A DNA stretch of 64,000 nt from JAGGYK01 sp034716155 (lineage in GTDB: Bacteria; Desulfobacterota; Desulfomonilia; UBA1062), in assembly GCA_034716155.1 (NCBI GenBank), contig JAYEFR010000082.1, positions 1 through 64,000 of the forward strand, read 5' to 3'. Positions within the stretch are counted from its first letter, which is position 1. The number at the start of each line of letters is the position of its first letter. A program made the translations under genes and the position numbers. The notes below the pieces were generated by a model. It did not search any database. It was given only the letters and a program-made list of their open reading frames with translations, and was not told the origin of the DNA. Below, piece by piece: positions 1 through 8,128 of this stretch.

Positions 1-1530
1 TGGTAAGATGAAGTGATTGGTGGCTATAACAACATCATTCTTATCCTCCCTCTGGGGAGGAAAATACAGGCCTAAATCCAGACCACTTAAGTCCGGCGGA
101 TCACCAAAGATCATCCCCCATTCCTTGAACTCTTCAGGGAATTGCCACTTGGCACTCCTTATCATAATACCATCGTCCGGATTTTCAGGCAGGATGTCAT
201 CGAGCTTATCATTAAAGAGAATACCATCGCGGGCATCGATGGATGCTTGCAGAGAGAGCTGCTCCAACCAGGGAAGCACATTCAACCCATTGAAATCAGC
301 CCCAAGCTCCGGGTCCATATCATCACTCCTGCCGGTTGCCAGCACCAGGCCGCAGCCGTAGTTGGGATCAGTTTCATCGTCTCCAATGACGTAAATCCAT
401 GGCACGCCTCTGGGCATTCCCTTAACAGTATATATTGCCCTGGAAAGGTTGTGACATTGCTGAAGCACATGCCTCGCAACCAGCATACACCCCACACCAG
501 GGGTTTTGCCGAAGGCTGCTCCCTGGCATACATCCATGCCAATAGACAGGCCTTCGATATTTATTCCTACCGCCTGTCCCACAAACCCTGGAGGCGCTAC
601 CGTGACAAACGGATATCCGGAATCCGGCAGATAGACCATCACGCAGGCGGCATCCTGGTACACATCTGCAGTGCCGAACATAAAGTCCCTGCCGTGATAT
701 GTCTGGCCACCCTTGGTGGCGCTACCAGATACCACGAACTCATTGCACCCAAATCTCACTAAGGAGCTATTATCCAGGTTCAGACCAGAGAGATCGGATC
801 CGTTATTTGCAATCCTTTGCTTGCGTGCCTTCTCCAAGATATCAGAGAAAAGATTCAGCGCCATTTCATGTGCATCCCAGTCATCATTCGGGTCATTCGG
901 CACCTTATTAAACAGGGAGGCCAAAAAGAAGTACGTGCTGTCTACCCCCTGATTCAGGAGAAGCACCTGGTCAAAATCCACATCATCATAACCTTGATCT
1001 CTCACCCCCTGGACCAGCCCATGCATCTCATCTTTCAGGTAATCCGGGATATAGGCCTGCACCCTACTATTGTAGTTTTTAACCGCCGCGTCGTAAAAGG
1101 CTTTAAAGATATCCTTGGCCTGGTCAGTGTCCGGACCGATATCAATACCCAGCATACCCAGTAATTCGCTCAGTGCAATCCTCCTCATAAAATCCGTTAA
1201 CATAGCATGAGTTCTCTTTGGAAGTAAGAACCCAGCCTGATATCCCATGCTGAAGGGCTTGCCTGTAAGCACAAGGCAATATTTTGGCATCTTGTGGCCA
1301 CTTGCAAGATCCTGATACTCAGCCAGATAACCGGTATCACCATCATAGGTGACCTCACCAACAAGGGTAAGCCCCTGGGAGGCCAATATATCCTCTATTA
1401 TTATGCCTTCACCTTCGCCACTGCCCCCTCCTCCCATAAACACATCGTCATCACTGTTGGAAGAACATCCAACAAGAATGAGGGCAAAAAGGCCCAGGAC
1501 GATCATTAGTAACCTTACCTTTCTTAACAT
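1..1530 (-). CDS. C45-type autoproteolytic acyltransferase/hydrolase lipoprotein (3' end outside window)
   Basis: The minus-strand reading frame is open from an ATG at 1530 to the window edge (510 codons, no stop), so the gene is truncated by the window. The start shows a lipoprotein signal with lipobox LILVGC (Cys22), followed by a Ser/Asp/Gly-rich linker. The body has the marks of the acyl-CoA:6-APA acyltransferase / C45 Ntn-hydrolase family: a Gly-Cys pair in FGCNEF (Cys262, the expected self-cleavage site and nucleophile), a following GRDFMF segment, and ATNHF near residues 503-507, a motif typical of this family. Known members cleave or transfer acyl groups on amide bonds; the substrate here is unknown. 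It would sit on the outer face of a membrane. Repeats fill the region upstream. Plus-strand reading frames across this region are antisense shadows. Confidence 0.82.
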   Translation of the reverse strand, partial: MLRKVRLLMIVLGLFALILVGCSSNSDDDVFMGGGGSGEGEGIIIEDILASQGLTLVGEVTYDGDTGYLAEYQDLASGHKMPKYCLVLTGKPFSMGYQAGFLLPKRTHAMLTDFMRRIALSELLGMLGIDIGPDTDQAKDIFKAFYDAAVKNYNSRVQAYIPDYLKDEMHGLVQGVRDQGYDDVDFDQVLLLNQGVDSTYFFLASLFNKVPNDPNDDWDAHEMALNLFSDILEKARKQRIANNGSDLSGLNLDNSSLVRFGCNEFVVSGSATKGGQTYHGRDFMFGTADVYQDAACVMVYLPDSGYPFVTVAPPGFVGQAVGINIEGLSIGMDVCQGAAFGKTPGVGCMLVARHVLQQCHNLSRAIYTVKGMPRGVPWIYVIGDDETDPNYGCGLVLATGRSDDMDPELGADFNGLNVLPWLEQLSLQASIDARDGILFNDKLDDILPENPDDGIMIRSAKWQFPEEFKEWGMIFGDPPDLSGLDLGLYFPPQREDKNDVVIATNHFILP

Positions 1531-1745
1531 TAGAAACCCCCTTTTTTATATTACTTCCATATTGCATGAATAGATCCAGACCCAAATATGGATCATCCAT
1601 AACAATCAAGACATAGCAACCAAGATAACCTTTACTATTTAATATAACAATACACTAGCCAAAATCAAGCTCTAACGTGCCGAAGTTGCAGAATTGCCTA
1701 AATAACACATGAAGATATGAGCCCGTACTCCCCTTGCCTATCACC

Positions 1746-1795
1746 TTTTGTCATAAACCCCCATGCCTGCAAGGAAGGCACAACCAAGGATGAAA
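1746..1795 (-). repeat. Hairpin repeat unit, GTTGTG/GTTTAT family, copy 1
   Basis: On the minus strand it reads CATCCTTGGTTGTG, then the stem TGCCT paired with AGGCA, then CATGGGGGTTTATGACAAAA. The stem sequence differs from the other copies but remains paired. Confidence 0.6.
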
Positions 1796-2002
1796 CTGCT
1801 TTCGGGATGGGGATCCTCTCGCTTACATTTTATCGCTCTTTGATACATCCTTTTGGCTTGCTTACGGGCGCTCCCTAACTCGCCCTTCGGGCTTAAACAT
1901 AAGGGATCGATTCCCCTTTAAACTCCGCCAAAGGATGTATTAGCAAATCGCGATAGAAGGCCCGCTCAAGAACCCCCCCATCCCTTAATCTGCACGGACA
2001 GA

Positions 2003-2022
2003 TTCCCCCTTTGAAGGGGGCC
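2003..2022. repeat. GC-rich hairpin repeat (CCCCCTTTGAAGGGGG type)
   Basis: Near-perfect inverted repeat CCCCCTTTGAAGGGGG followed by CCAGGGGGAT. This type of intergenic hairpin is widespread in environmental bacterial genomes. A single copy is seen in this window. Confidence 0.5.
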
Positions 2023-2064
2023 AGGGGGATGTTATTGGGGGACCCCCCTGATCGCTGATAGCTG

Positions 2065-2116
2065 TTTTCATATAAACCTGCATGAGCGGTCCACGCACAC
2101 AACGAAGGATGAAAAT
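2065..2116 (-). repeat. Hairpin repeat unit, GTTGTG/GTTTATATGAAAA family, copy 2
   Basis: On the minus strand: TTTTCATCCTTCGTTGTG, a stem with one mismatch (TGTGCG/CGCTCA), then CATGCAGGTTTATATGAAAA. The outer ends TTTTCAT and ATGAAAA are also inverted with respect to each other. Confidence 0.65.
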
Positions 2117-2156
2117 ATATGCTGCATAAGAAAAGACCTTTGCGCAATTGCTTTCA

Positions 2157-2262
2157 TAGTCATTGCGAGGAGGTTTTTAGGCCGATGTAGCAATCCCATT
2201 GGTTGCAGGCACTTTGAGATTGCTTCGCTAAAGCTCGCAATGACAATATGGGTATTCTGCAA
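2157..2262. repeat. REP-like repeat bounded by ATTGCGAG / CTCGCAAT, copy 1
   Basis: The ends TCATTGCGAG and CTCGCAATGA are inverted repeats around a core containing GCCGATGTAGCAATCCCAT and GAGATTGCTTCGC. A diverged second copy lies at 7943-8098 with the same internal words and the same downstream ATTCTGCAAAGG / ATTATGCAAAGG tail. Confidence 0.6.
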
Positions 2263-2263
2263 A

Positions 2264-2283
2264 GGCCGATGAGGGCATCGGCC
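2264..2283. repeat. Perfect 8-bp stem-loop
   Basis: GGCCGATG and CATCGGCC are separated by 4 nt, flanked by CCCCTAC. It is a compact GC-rich hairpin inside the repeat cluster; no gene-end function is obvious. Confidence 0.45.
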
Positions 2284-2466
2284 CCTACAAAACTTTCTAC
2301 CTACCTTCACATAAATATGCTCGGGCTGAGAAAAACATCCATCCCCGAAAACCGACCCCTGACCCCCGATACCTGTTTTCATATAAAGGTGATCACCTAT
2401 CTTCCAATTGCCAAGAAATAGACATATGAGGCAAAGTGCATGGATTAAAGGAGGCCGGAGATAAAG

Positions 2467-3915
2467 ATGAATCTTCACATTATTCCATTATCTATATTGA
2501 TTTGTTACGTTGTGCTAACCCTTGTAGCTGCGAATTTTATACTTAGAAAACACCTAGGTTCAGAGCACTATCTCGCTGCCGGAAGACAACTCCCGGTCTT
2601 CATGGTGCTGGTAATTATTCTCGGTGATTGGCTTGGCGGAGGATCCACTATCGGCGTGTGCCAAAGGGGCTATAACTTGGGCATTGTGGCCTGGGTCTAT
2701 CCCATCTCCATAGGTATAGGCCTGTTTGCACTTGCCTTTACAATGGCTGCGAGATACAGGAGACTCGGAGCAGTAACCGTCCCAGAGGTCGTTGGTAGGA
2801 TCTTCGATGCAAAGACAAGGCTTGCCTCTGCAATCTTTATCGGCCTGGCCTACTATTTCCTTGGGATTGCCCAGATAATTGCCGGCGGGGCATTGCTTGC
2901 ACCCCTGCTTGGGGTTGAAAAATGGCTTGCTGAACTCATCTCAGCAATAATCTTCCTTGCTATTATTACGGCTGGAGGTTTGCGTTCAATAGCATTGGTC
3001 AACATCATCCAATGTTTAGTTATATACATTGGAATGCTTTTAGGCCTCTTCTGTTCACTGCGCCTTATTGGAGGTTCAATCTCCACCGGCTTTAGCATGC
3101 TATTTAGCAAACTCCCATCATCATTCTGGAACTTTCAATCTATAAGTCCTGTTACATGGTCGGGTGAGATGCTATCTGCCATCTTTACCTGCTTTGCGGT
3201 TCAGGCAGCAATCTCAGGTATCTTCGCAGCTAAAGATGCAAGGGCAGCGGTTCGCGGGACATGGATCGCAGCTGCCCTTATAATCCCTATTGGCGTGGTT
3301 TATGTGCTAATAGGCATGTGTGCCAGGATCCAATTTGGCACTGCGCTTCCTTTGGGCTTATCAGCCGGCCCGGCAATGATGCTTGCCCTCACTCCTGTTG
3401 TGGCAGGGATTGCCCTTTGTGGCATTCTTGCCGCAATCATATCAACAGGGCCATTATGCTTTCTGGCCCCAACCCAGATTTTGATACGAGACATCTACTC
3501 AGTGCACATAAACCCAAATGCTTCAGATAAAAAGATCCTCCTATACAGTAGGATGCTGGCAGCAGTCTTTATTGTCATTGGTTGGCTTATAGGCATAACA
3601 ATGTATGACCTGCTCGGAACAATCTTCTGGGCGTTCACCCTTCGTTGCGGCATAGCTGTTATACTCCTTACCGTGACATATATGGGTGCCAGGTATGTAT
3701 CTGAAGATGGGGCATTCTGGGGGGTGATTATTGGATTCATAGGGCTGACAATCTGGACAACGTGTGGAAGTCCTTACAAAATACACGTGGCCATACCTAC
3801 CATAATAACAGTATTCATATCCTCACTAATAATCTCAAGGTTCAGAAGAAGGAAAAAAGAACTCTCACCAGAGGTCAAAAAATCCCTTCGATTTCACGGC
3901 AAACCCCAAGATTGA
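2467..3915 (+). CDS. Sodium:solute symporter family (SSS) transporter
   Basis: A 482-residue, strongly hydrophobic protein with about 13 predicted membrane spans and the layout of the SSS/SSF family, whose members import small organic solutes with Na+. Visible family features are the N-terminal helix followed by the EHYLAAGR segment, GDWLGGGSTIG in TM2, GAVTVPEVVGRIFDAKTR after TM3, and TAGGLRSIALVN in the middle. The C-terminus is basic and cytoplasmic. The start is supported by AAAGGAGG 11 nt upstream. It stands alone on the plus strand and converges with the minus-strand AOR gene of the catabolic block, so it may import a related substrate. That link is inference; the substrate cannot be assigned from sequence. 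Confidence 0.85.
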   Translation: MNLHIIPLSILICYVVLTLVAANFILRKHLGSEHYLAAGRQLPVFMVLVIILGDWLGGGSTIGVCQRGYNLGIVAWVYPISIGIGLFALAFTMAARYRRLGAVTVPEVVGRIFDAKTRLASAIFIGLAYYFLGIAQIIAGGALLAPLLGVEKWLAELISAIIFLAIITAGGLRSIALVNIIQCLVIYIGMLLGLFCSLRLIGGSISTGFSMLFSKLPSSFWNFQSISPVTWSGEMLSAIFTCFAVQAAISGIFAAKDARAAVRGTWIAAALIIPIGVVYVLIGMCARIQFGTALPLGLSAGPAMMLALTPVVAGIALCGILAAIISTGPLCFLAPTQILIRDIYSVHINPNASDKKILLYSRMLAAVFIVIGWLIGITMYDLLGTIFWAFTLRCGIAVILLTVTYMGARYVSEDGAFWGVIIGFIGLTIWTTCGSPYKIHVAIPTIITVFISSLIISRFRRRKKELSPEVKKSLRFHGKPQD

Positions 3916-3982
3916 AGAAATGTCCCGGCTTTCCCGGGGTTATTCATAGCCCCCTCGGTTCTTATTAACCCTGCTGTGCCCA

Positions 3983-5701
3983 TTACAAATCAAAGGTCTT
4001 ATCCATGTCTTCGTCACTGATGAGAAAAATCTTATTGTGAGGGGGTAAGGCCTCTTTATAATAGAACTCCGGCAGGCGATCGTCCTTGTTTGTAAACCCT
4101 GCTTTACGGTTGAAGTCCAGCTCTGCCTGCAACACTTTTACGCCGATACCATTGATGGCATCCATATTATATTGGGTGCCGAGCTTGGCATTTATCATAT
4201 TAACAAATGCCTCCATAACCTCGGGCACAGCAAGCACTGAAGCCGCAAGGAGACAAAGCCCCATGCTGTCTATCATTGCTCCTGCTATCTGGGCCTTTCG
4301 GCTGGCCTCAACCTGGCCGCCTGTTTCCAATGGGTTAAGCGCTCCTCCCACATAGTCTTCAAGCAGGCCTCCTGCTGTGTGGTCCGCACCCATGGGAGAG
4401 GTGGCATATGTAACGCCATAACCCTGCATTCCTCTTGGATCGTAGGCTGACAGGCTCTGTCCCTTGACTGCGGGCACGCGGTGATGGTTCAGATGTTTGC
4501 CAACAGCAACAGGACCGTTACCAAAAATTTTGCCTGTTTCAGAACATTTACCAATTTCCTCAATCATCTCGATAGCAGCCCGGCCATCTCCGAATTTCTT
4601 GTATCCCGCATCCATGGCCACGGCAATAGCCACGCCTGTGTTTATGGTATCGATGCCAATATCATCACAGAGAAAGTCCAGCCTGGCAATCACATCCAGG
4701 TCATTAATATCGGTCATGCTCCCCATGGACCATATCGTCTCATACTCTAAAGATCCGGTCACATACTTGCCCTGCTTATCCACAAACTGATTGGAGCAAT
4801 GAATAGCACACTGGGAACACCCCCTGTGGCCTGTCTTACCCCCACGCTCCTGGATAACCCTGGCCAGTTCTTCACCGCTTATCTTTTCCCAGCCATCCAT
4901 AACGCCTTTGGTTGCATTTAAGCTCGGAAAGGCACCCATGGAGTTTACTATCCCTATCAACACAGCGGTACCAAGAGAAGACAGCATCTGGCCGCAGAAA
5001 AGATCACCTTTTATTGCCTTGGCAAAGACTGCAGCCGCTTTTCTGAAGGCCTCCGGATCAGCTGGTGCGTCAGCGTTCTTTCCGCCCTGATCAACAACCA
5101 GGGCCTTCAACCCCTTTGCCCCCATGACCGCGCCGAGGCCACCACGAGCCGCAGCCCTACAGGGGTAGCCATCAACATCAGAAGACTGGATTGAGGCTGA
5201 TGCCAGTTGATACTCCCCAGCAGGGCCTATACACAGCACAGCGTTATTATCCCCATAGGTCTTAAACAGCCTTTCTGCAAGGGCATATGTCCTCATCCCT
5301 TTACAGTCCTGAGCAAGGTCAAGGCTTGCTGCGCTATCTTTATCGATCTTGAGGATGTACAGCTCTCCATCAAGTACCTTTCCCTCAACAATCACCGCTG
5401 TAATGCCTAAGTTACCCATGGCTGCCCCCACTGTTCCACCCGCATTGCTCTCCTTTATTGTCCCAGTCAGCGGGCTTTTCGCACCTATTGAAATCCTGCT
5501 GGTATTGACAAGGATTGTCCCGCTTAAGAGACCAGGGGCAAAGATGAGTTTGTTTTCCGGCCCAAGGGGATCACATTTGGCAGGCACCTCGGCATTGATC
5601 ATTGCTGATGTAAGCCCTCTGCCACCAAGCCCGATGTACTCCTTAGGCACATCTTCTACGCTCACGGCCTTCTCTGTCATGTTCACCCTTAAAAATTTCA
5701 T
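3983..5701 (-). CDS. Aldehyde:ferredoxin oxidoreductase family protein
   Basis: A 572-residue AOR-family enzyme. Known members use a tungsten (sometimes molybdenum) bis-pterin cofactor and one [4Fe-4S] cluster to oxidise aldehydes to acids, or reduce acids, with ferredoxin. The N-terminal domain has GLGGRGL and the FAPGLLSGT and RISIGAKSP segments of the pterin-binding domain. The cluster ligands are visible as CSQCAIHC (Cys295, 298, 302) with the distal Cys483 in SMGLCLLA. The length is slightly below the usual 600 or so, with all key Cys present. It is the last gene of the minus-strand catabolic run, 46 nt after the 3-hydroxyacyl-CoA dehydrogenase, with AAGGAGAAAAGT upstream of the start. 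It probably oxidises an aldehyde or ketone-derived intermediate; the substrate is not known. Confidence 0.92.
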   Translation of the reverse strand: MKFLRVNMTEKAVSVEDVPKEYIGLGGRGLTSAMINAEVPAKCDPLGPENKLIFAPGLLSGTILVNTSRISIGAKSPLTGTIKESNAGGTVGAAMGNLGITAVIVEGKVLDGELYILKIDKDSAASLDLAQDCKGMRTYALAERLFKTYGDNNAVLCIGPAGEYQLASASIQSSDVDGYPCRAAARGGLGAVMGAKGLKALVVDQGGKNADAPADPEAFRKAAAVFAKAIKGDLFCGQMLSSLGTAVLIGIVNSMGAFPSLNATKGVMDGWEKISGEELARVIQERGGKTGHRGCSQCAIHCSNQFVDKQGKYVTGSLEYETIWSMGSMTDINDLDVIARLDFLCDDIGIDTINTGVAIAVAMDAGYKKFGDGRAAIEMIEEIGKCSETGKIFGNGPVAVGKHLNHHRVPAVKGQSLSAYDPRGMQGYGVTYATSPMGADHTAGGLLEDYVGGALNPLETGGQVEASRKAQIAGAMIDSMGLCLLAASVLAVPEVMEAFVNMINAKLGTQYNMDAINGIGVKVLQAELDFNRKAGFTNKDDRLPEFYYKEALPPHNKIFLISDEDMDKTFDL

Positions 5702-5747
5702 ACTTTTCTCCTTTCAAAGTTAAAATGTTTGATCTTAACTCAACCTC

Positions 5748-7007
5748 TTATCCATCCCCGTCCGTTAAGAATTCCGGCCTTTGATAGGCCGGGGTTGGAT
5801 ATGCGTAGAATCCCTTGCCTGTCTTTTTACCCAACTCCCCACGCTCAACATAGGGCCGCAGGAAACCTGCGATCTCTTCTGGATTCCCAAACTGATATAC
5901 CCACATCCCTGATGGTTCGTTGAGACCCTCCAAAAAATCGTCTAATCCCTTGTTATCCAACATGCCAAATGGCCCTGTAGTAACGTTTTGACCTGCCATC
6001 CACGCCCGATCCACATCATCCACGTCTGCATATCCGTCAACAACTAACATTATGGCATTACATGCCAGAGAGCCAAAAAGTACATCATGAAGATGCCCAC
6101 CATCTTCCATTCCTTTCAGAAAATCAGACTCTTGATAGGCAGGGCTTGGATATAAGTAGAGTCCCTTGCCCGTCTTGACACCCAACTCCCCACGCTCAAC
6201 ATAGGGCCGCAGGAAACCTGCGATCTTTTTGGCCCACACCTCCCAAACCCTATCCAGGTTCTCTGCCATCATACTGTCATATACAACATTCAACCCCACG
6301 TAGTCCATCATGCCAAAGGGTCCTATCCAGTGTTTTTGTCCTGCCATCCAAGCCCTGTCTATTGCTTTAACACCCCCCCGGCCCCTGATAACCAACAGCA
6401 GCGAAGCTGCAAAAACCCCGCCTAGCATCGAATTATAGAGGTAGCCGGGCTTTTCTCTTTTGAGCACGAGCGGGATACACCCCAGGCTTAAGACATAACG
6501 CTTGAGAATATCGATGGTCTCAGGAGATGTCCGCTCTCCACCCACAATGTCGACCAGGCCTGATCCAAGGTGGGAATGCAGGGCTGCAAACCGGTCAGAG
6601 CGCGTCACGGCCTTTTCTATCTCGGATACAGGTAGTCCTGATGTATTAGTGGTCATAATCGTCTTAGGCGGGCATAATGCGTCAAACTGTTTGTGGACCT
6701 TGCGCTTCAATTCCAGTCGCTCAGACACGGATTCGCTCAAAAGATCGGCATCTTCGGCGGCCTGCACAGGGTCTGAAACCAGGGATACACGGGACATACC
6801 CGCATCAACCAGGCCCTGATCAAAAATCTTGTTATCAACCATATAGGCACCTGCTTCTTTTTGACGCTGGAATACCTGGCTTAGTGCTTCAGCAGAAACG
6901 TCATAAATCAGTGCATTATAACCGCCAATACCGCTGAGCAATGAATTAACACAACCCATGGTACCAGCCCCCACGAAGCAGACCGTCTTTATCTCTTTAA
7001 TAGGCAT
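5748..7007 (-). CDS. 3-hydroxyacyl-CoA dehydrogenase with duplicated C-terminal domain
   Basis: This 419-residue protein has an N-terminal Rossmann domain (GAGTMG, residues 13-18, and NTSGLPVSEIE), a catalytic-type His in ALHSHLGSG and an Asn in YLYNSML. Two copies of the 3HCDH C-terminal helical domain follow. The copies share AGQ..GPFGM and IAGFLRPYVERGELG, then TGKG-Y-YP-PAYQ. At DNA level the repeat has a 351-nt period (117 codons), and 46 nt are identical between 5830-5875 and 6181-6226, indicating a recent duplication or gene conversion. Usual single-domain enzymes are about 280-320 residues. Family members oxidise L-3-hydroxyacyl-CoA to 3-ketoacyl-CoA with NAD+. It lies 29 nt after the decarboxylase-like gene. 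Confidence 0.88.
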   Translation of the reverse strand: MPIKEIKTVCFVGAGTMGCVNSLLSGIGGYNALIYDVSAEALSQVFQRQKEAGAYMVDNKIFDQGLVDAGMSRVSLVSDPVQAAEDADLLSESVSERLELKRKVHKQFDALCPPKTIMTTNTSGLPVSEIEKAVTRSDRFAALHSHLGSGLVDIVGGERTSPETIDILKRYVLSLGCIPLVLKREKPGYLYNSMLGGVFAASLLLVIRGRGGVKAIDRAWMAGQKHWIGPFGMMDYVGLNVVYDSMMAENLDRVWEVWAKKIAGFLRPYVERGELGVKTGKGLYLYPSPAYQESDFLKGMEDGGHLHDVLFGSLACNAIMLVVDGYADVDDVDRAWMAGQNVTTGPFGMLDNKGLDDFLEGLNEPSGMWVYQFGNPEEIAGFLRPYVERGELGKKTGKGFYAYPTPAYQRPEFLTDGDG

Positions 7008-7036
7008 AAGAATCCCCTATCCTTAAAGTCAATCTT

Positions 7037-7849
7037 TTAACGAAGGTCACGGGGAGGCCGATCCGGTATTTCAAGGTTGCTGCTCTCTTTGGTTACCAGA
7101 GCCGGAAGATATTCAAGTATAGGCAGATCAGCCAAGGCATTAACAATATGATACTGCATCGGATTTTGCTCCCAGGTAAGATGCTGCCAGACAACCTCGC
7201 CTTGACCGACCCAGACTTCCTTGAAGATTCTATCCACGGGGAAGAGGACAGGCTGGCTGATTTCAGCGCCCACGCTGTTAGACTTGGGGATGTACCTCCA
7301 TCCCATCACGTGGTCTTTACCCTCCATGTCTTTTACACCTTGCTTGATCTGTTCTTCTGTCACAGGGCTTAGATTGTCCACCATAAGATCCACGATCTTA
7401 TGCCCGAAATGGCTTGCCACAGCTTGCCACTGCCCGCCGATGATACTATGATCCGGGATATCCGCATAAATTTTGGGGACGCCCAGGATCTCCCGACCGG
7501 AGATGATGGCGTCTGTAAGATTCTCCCACCACACAAGGGCATAATAGCCTGTCAAATAGTCAACATCTCCCTTGAAGATTGCCGAGGCATTCACAGCGAT
7601 CAGGTTATATGAATGCCCGGCCAGCCAGTCGACCTCCTTGTTCATGCCATAGTAGACACTCACGATCGGCTCTTGACCCACCTCGAAGGGTTCTGGGAGA
7701 TAAGCGGCCAATTTATCACGATCGGTAAGATACGAGACCGTTATGCTGGTCACATCGTGGTAGTATCCCGTAGCCTTCCCGATGGGCCTGGGACCGAAAT
7801 TCCCAGGCATCATGTATGCCTGATTGGGGTCAAACTTAAACATACGCAA
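7037..7849 (-). CDS. Acetoacetate decarboxylase-like protein
   Basis: A 270-residue member of the acetoacetate decarboxylase superfamily. The GRE-ILG-VPK stretch places Lys126 at the position of the Schiff-base Lys115 of Clostridium acetobutylicum ADC, with the same spacing from GRE. The adjacent second lysine, which lowers the pKa in true ADC, is isoleucine here (PKI rather than PKK). Relatives with such changes include non-decarboxylating aldolase/dehydratase enzymes, so the reaction may be a different Schiff-base reaction on a keto acid. It follows the ABC transporter genes and precedes the hydroxyacyl-CoA dehydrogenase on the same strand. An upstream AGGAGG (CAAGGAGGACTTGCGT) supports the start. 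Confidence 0.82.
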   Translation of the reverse strand: MRMFKFDPNQAYMMPGNFGPRPIGKATGYYHDVTSITVSYLTDRDKLAAYLPEPFEVGQEPIVSVYYGMNKEVDWLAGHSYNLIAVNASAIFKGDVDYLTGYYALVWWENLTDAIISGREILGVPKIYADIPDHSIIGGQWQAVASHFGHKIVDLMVDNLSPVTEEQIKQGVKDMEGKDHVMGWRYIPKSNSVGAEISQPVLFPVDRIFKEVWVGQGEVVWQHLTWEQNPMQYHIVNALADLPILEYLPALVTKESSNLEIPDRPPRDLR

Positions 7850-7942
7850 GTCCTCCTTGGTTTAGTTTTTTTATTCTTAATATCCTTTCTGGCCATTGCT
7901 CTTTGAAAAACCAGATGCCCCCCTGACTAGATAGGATCTGCC

Positions 7943-8098
7943 TGTCATTTCGGGAAGGGCGCAGGCCGACGTAGCAATCCCATTTTTTTTCAGGCACTTT
8001 GAGATTCTTCACTTCGCTTAAGCCCCTTTCACTTCGTGTAGGTCCCATAGTTTGCCTTCGCTAACGCCCGCAATGACAATATACGTATTATGCAAAGG
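7943..8098. repeat. REP-like repeat bounded by ATTGCGAG-type ends, copy 2
   Basis: It shares AGGCCGACGTAGCAATCCCAT, CAGGCACTTTGAGATT and the CGCAATGACAATA end with the copy at 2157-2262, with an extra internal insertion. It lies in the 279-nt gap between oppF and the decarboxylase-like gene, so it interrupts the otherwise tight run. Confidence 0.55.
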
Positions 8099-8128
8099 TC
8101 TCTCTTCGTATCCTTCTCCATCTTCTAT

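Larger units (their letters stand above)
1531..2466. other. Gene-free, repeat-rich gap
   Basis: No convincing gene. It holds stacked dispersed repeats: two copies of the GTTGTG/TTTATATGAAAA hairpin unit (1746-1795 and 2065-2116, both minus), a GC-rich hairpin of the CCCCCTTTGAAGGGGG type near 2003-2022, a REP-like unit bounded by ATTGCGAG/CTCGCAAT (2157-2245), a perfect 8-bp stem at 2264-2283, and an array of 7-bp repeats at 2330-2390. A minus-strand frame across 2068-2478 has no family character and is made of these repeats. Confidence 0.7.

Noticed and set aside
142..762. Long plus-strand frame at the left end
   Set aside because: It is antisense to the C45-family gene, which has a lipoprotein signal, family motifs and an open frame to the window edge. 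The plus frame has no family-like content.
2068..2478. Minus-strand frame of 136 codons
   Set aside because: It consists of dispersed hairpin and heptamer repeats; no domain or ribosome-binding site is visible.
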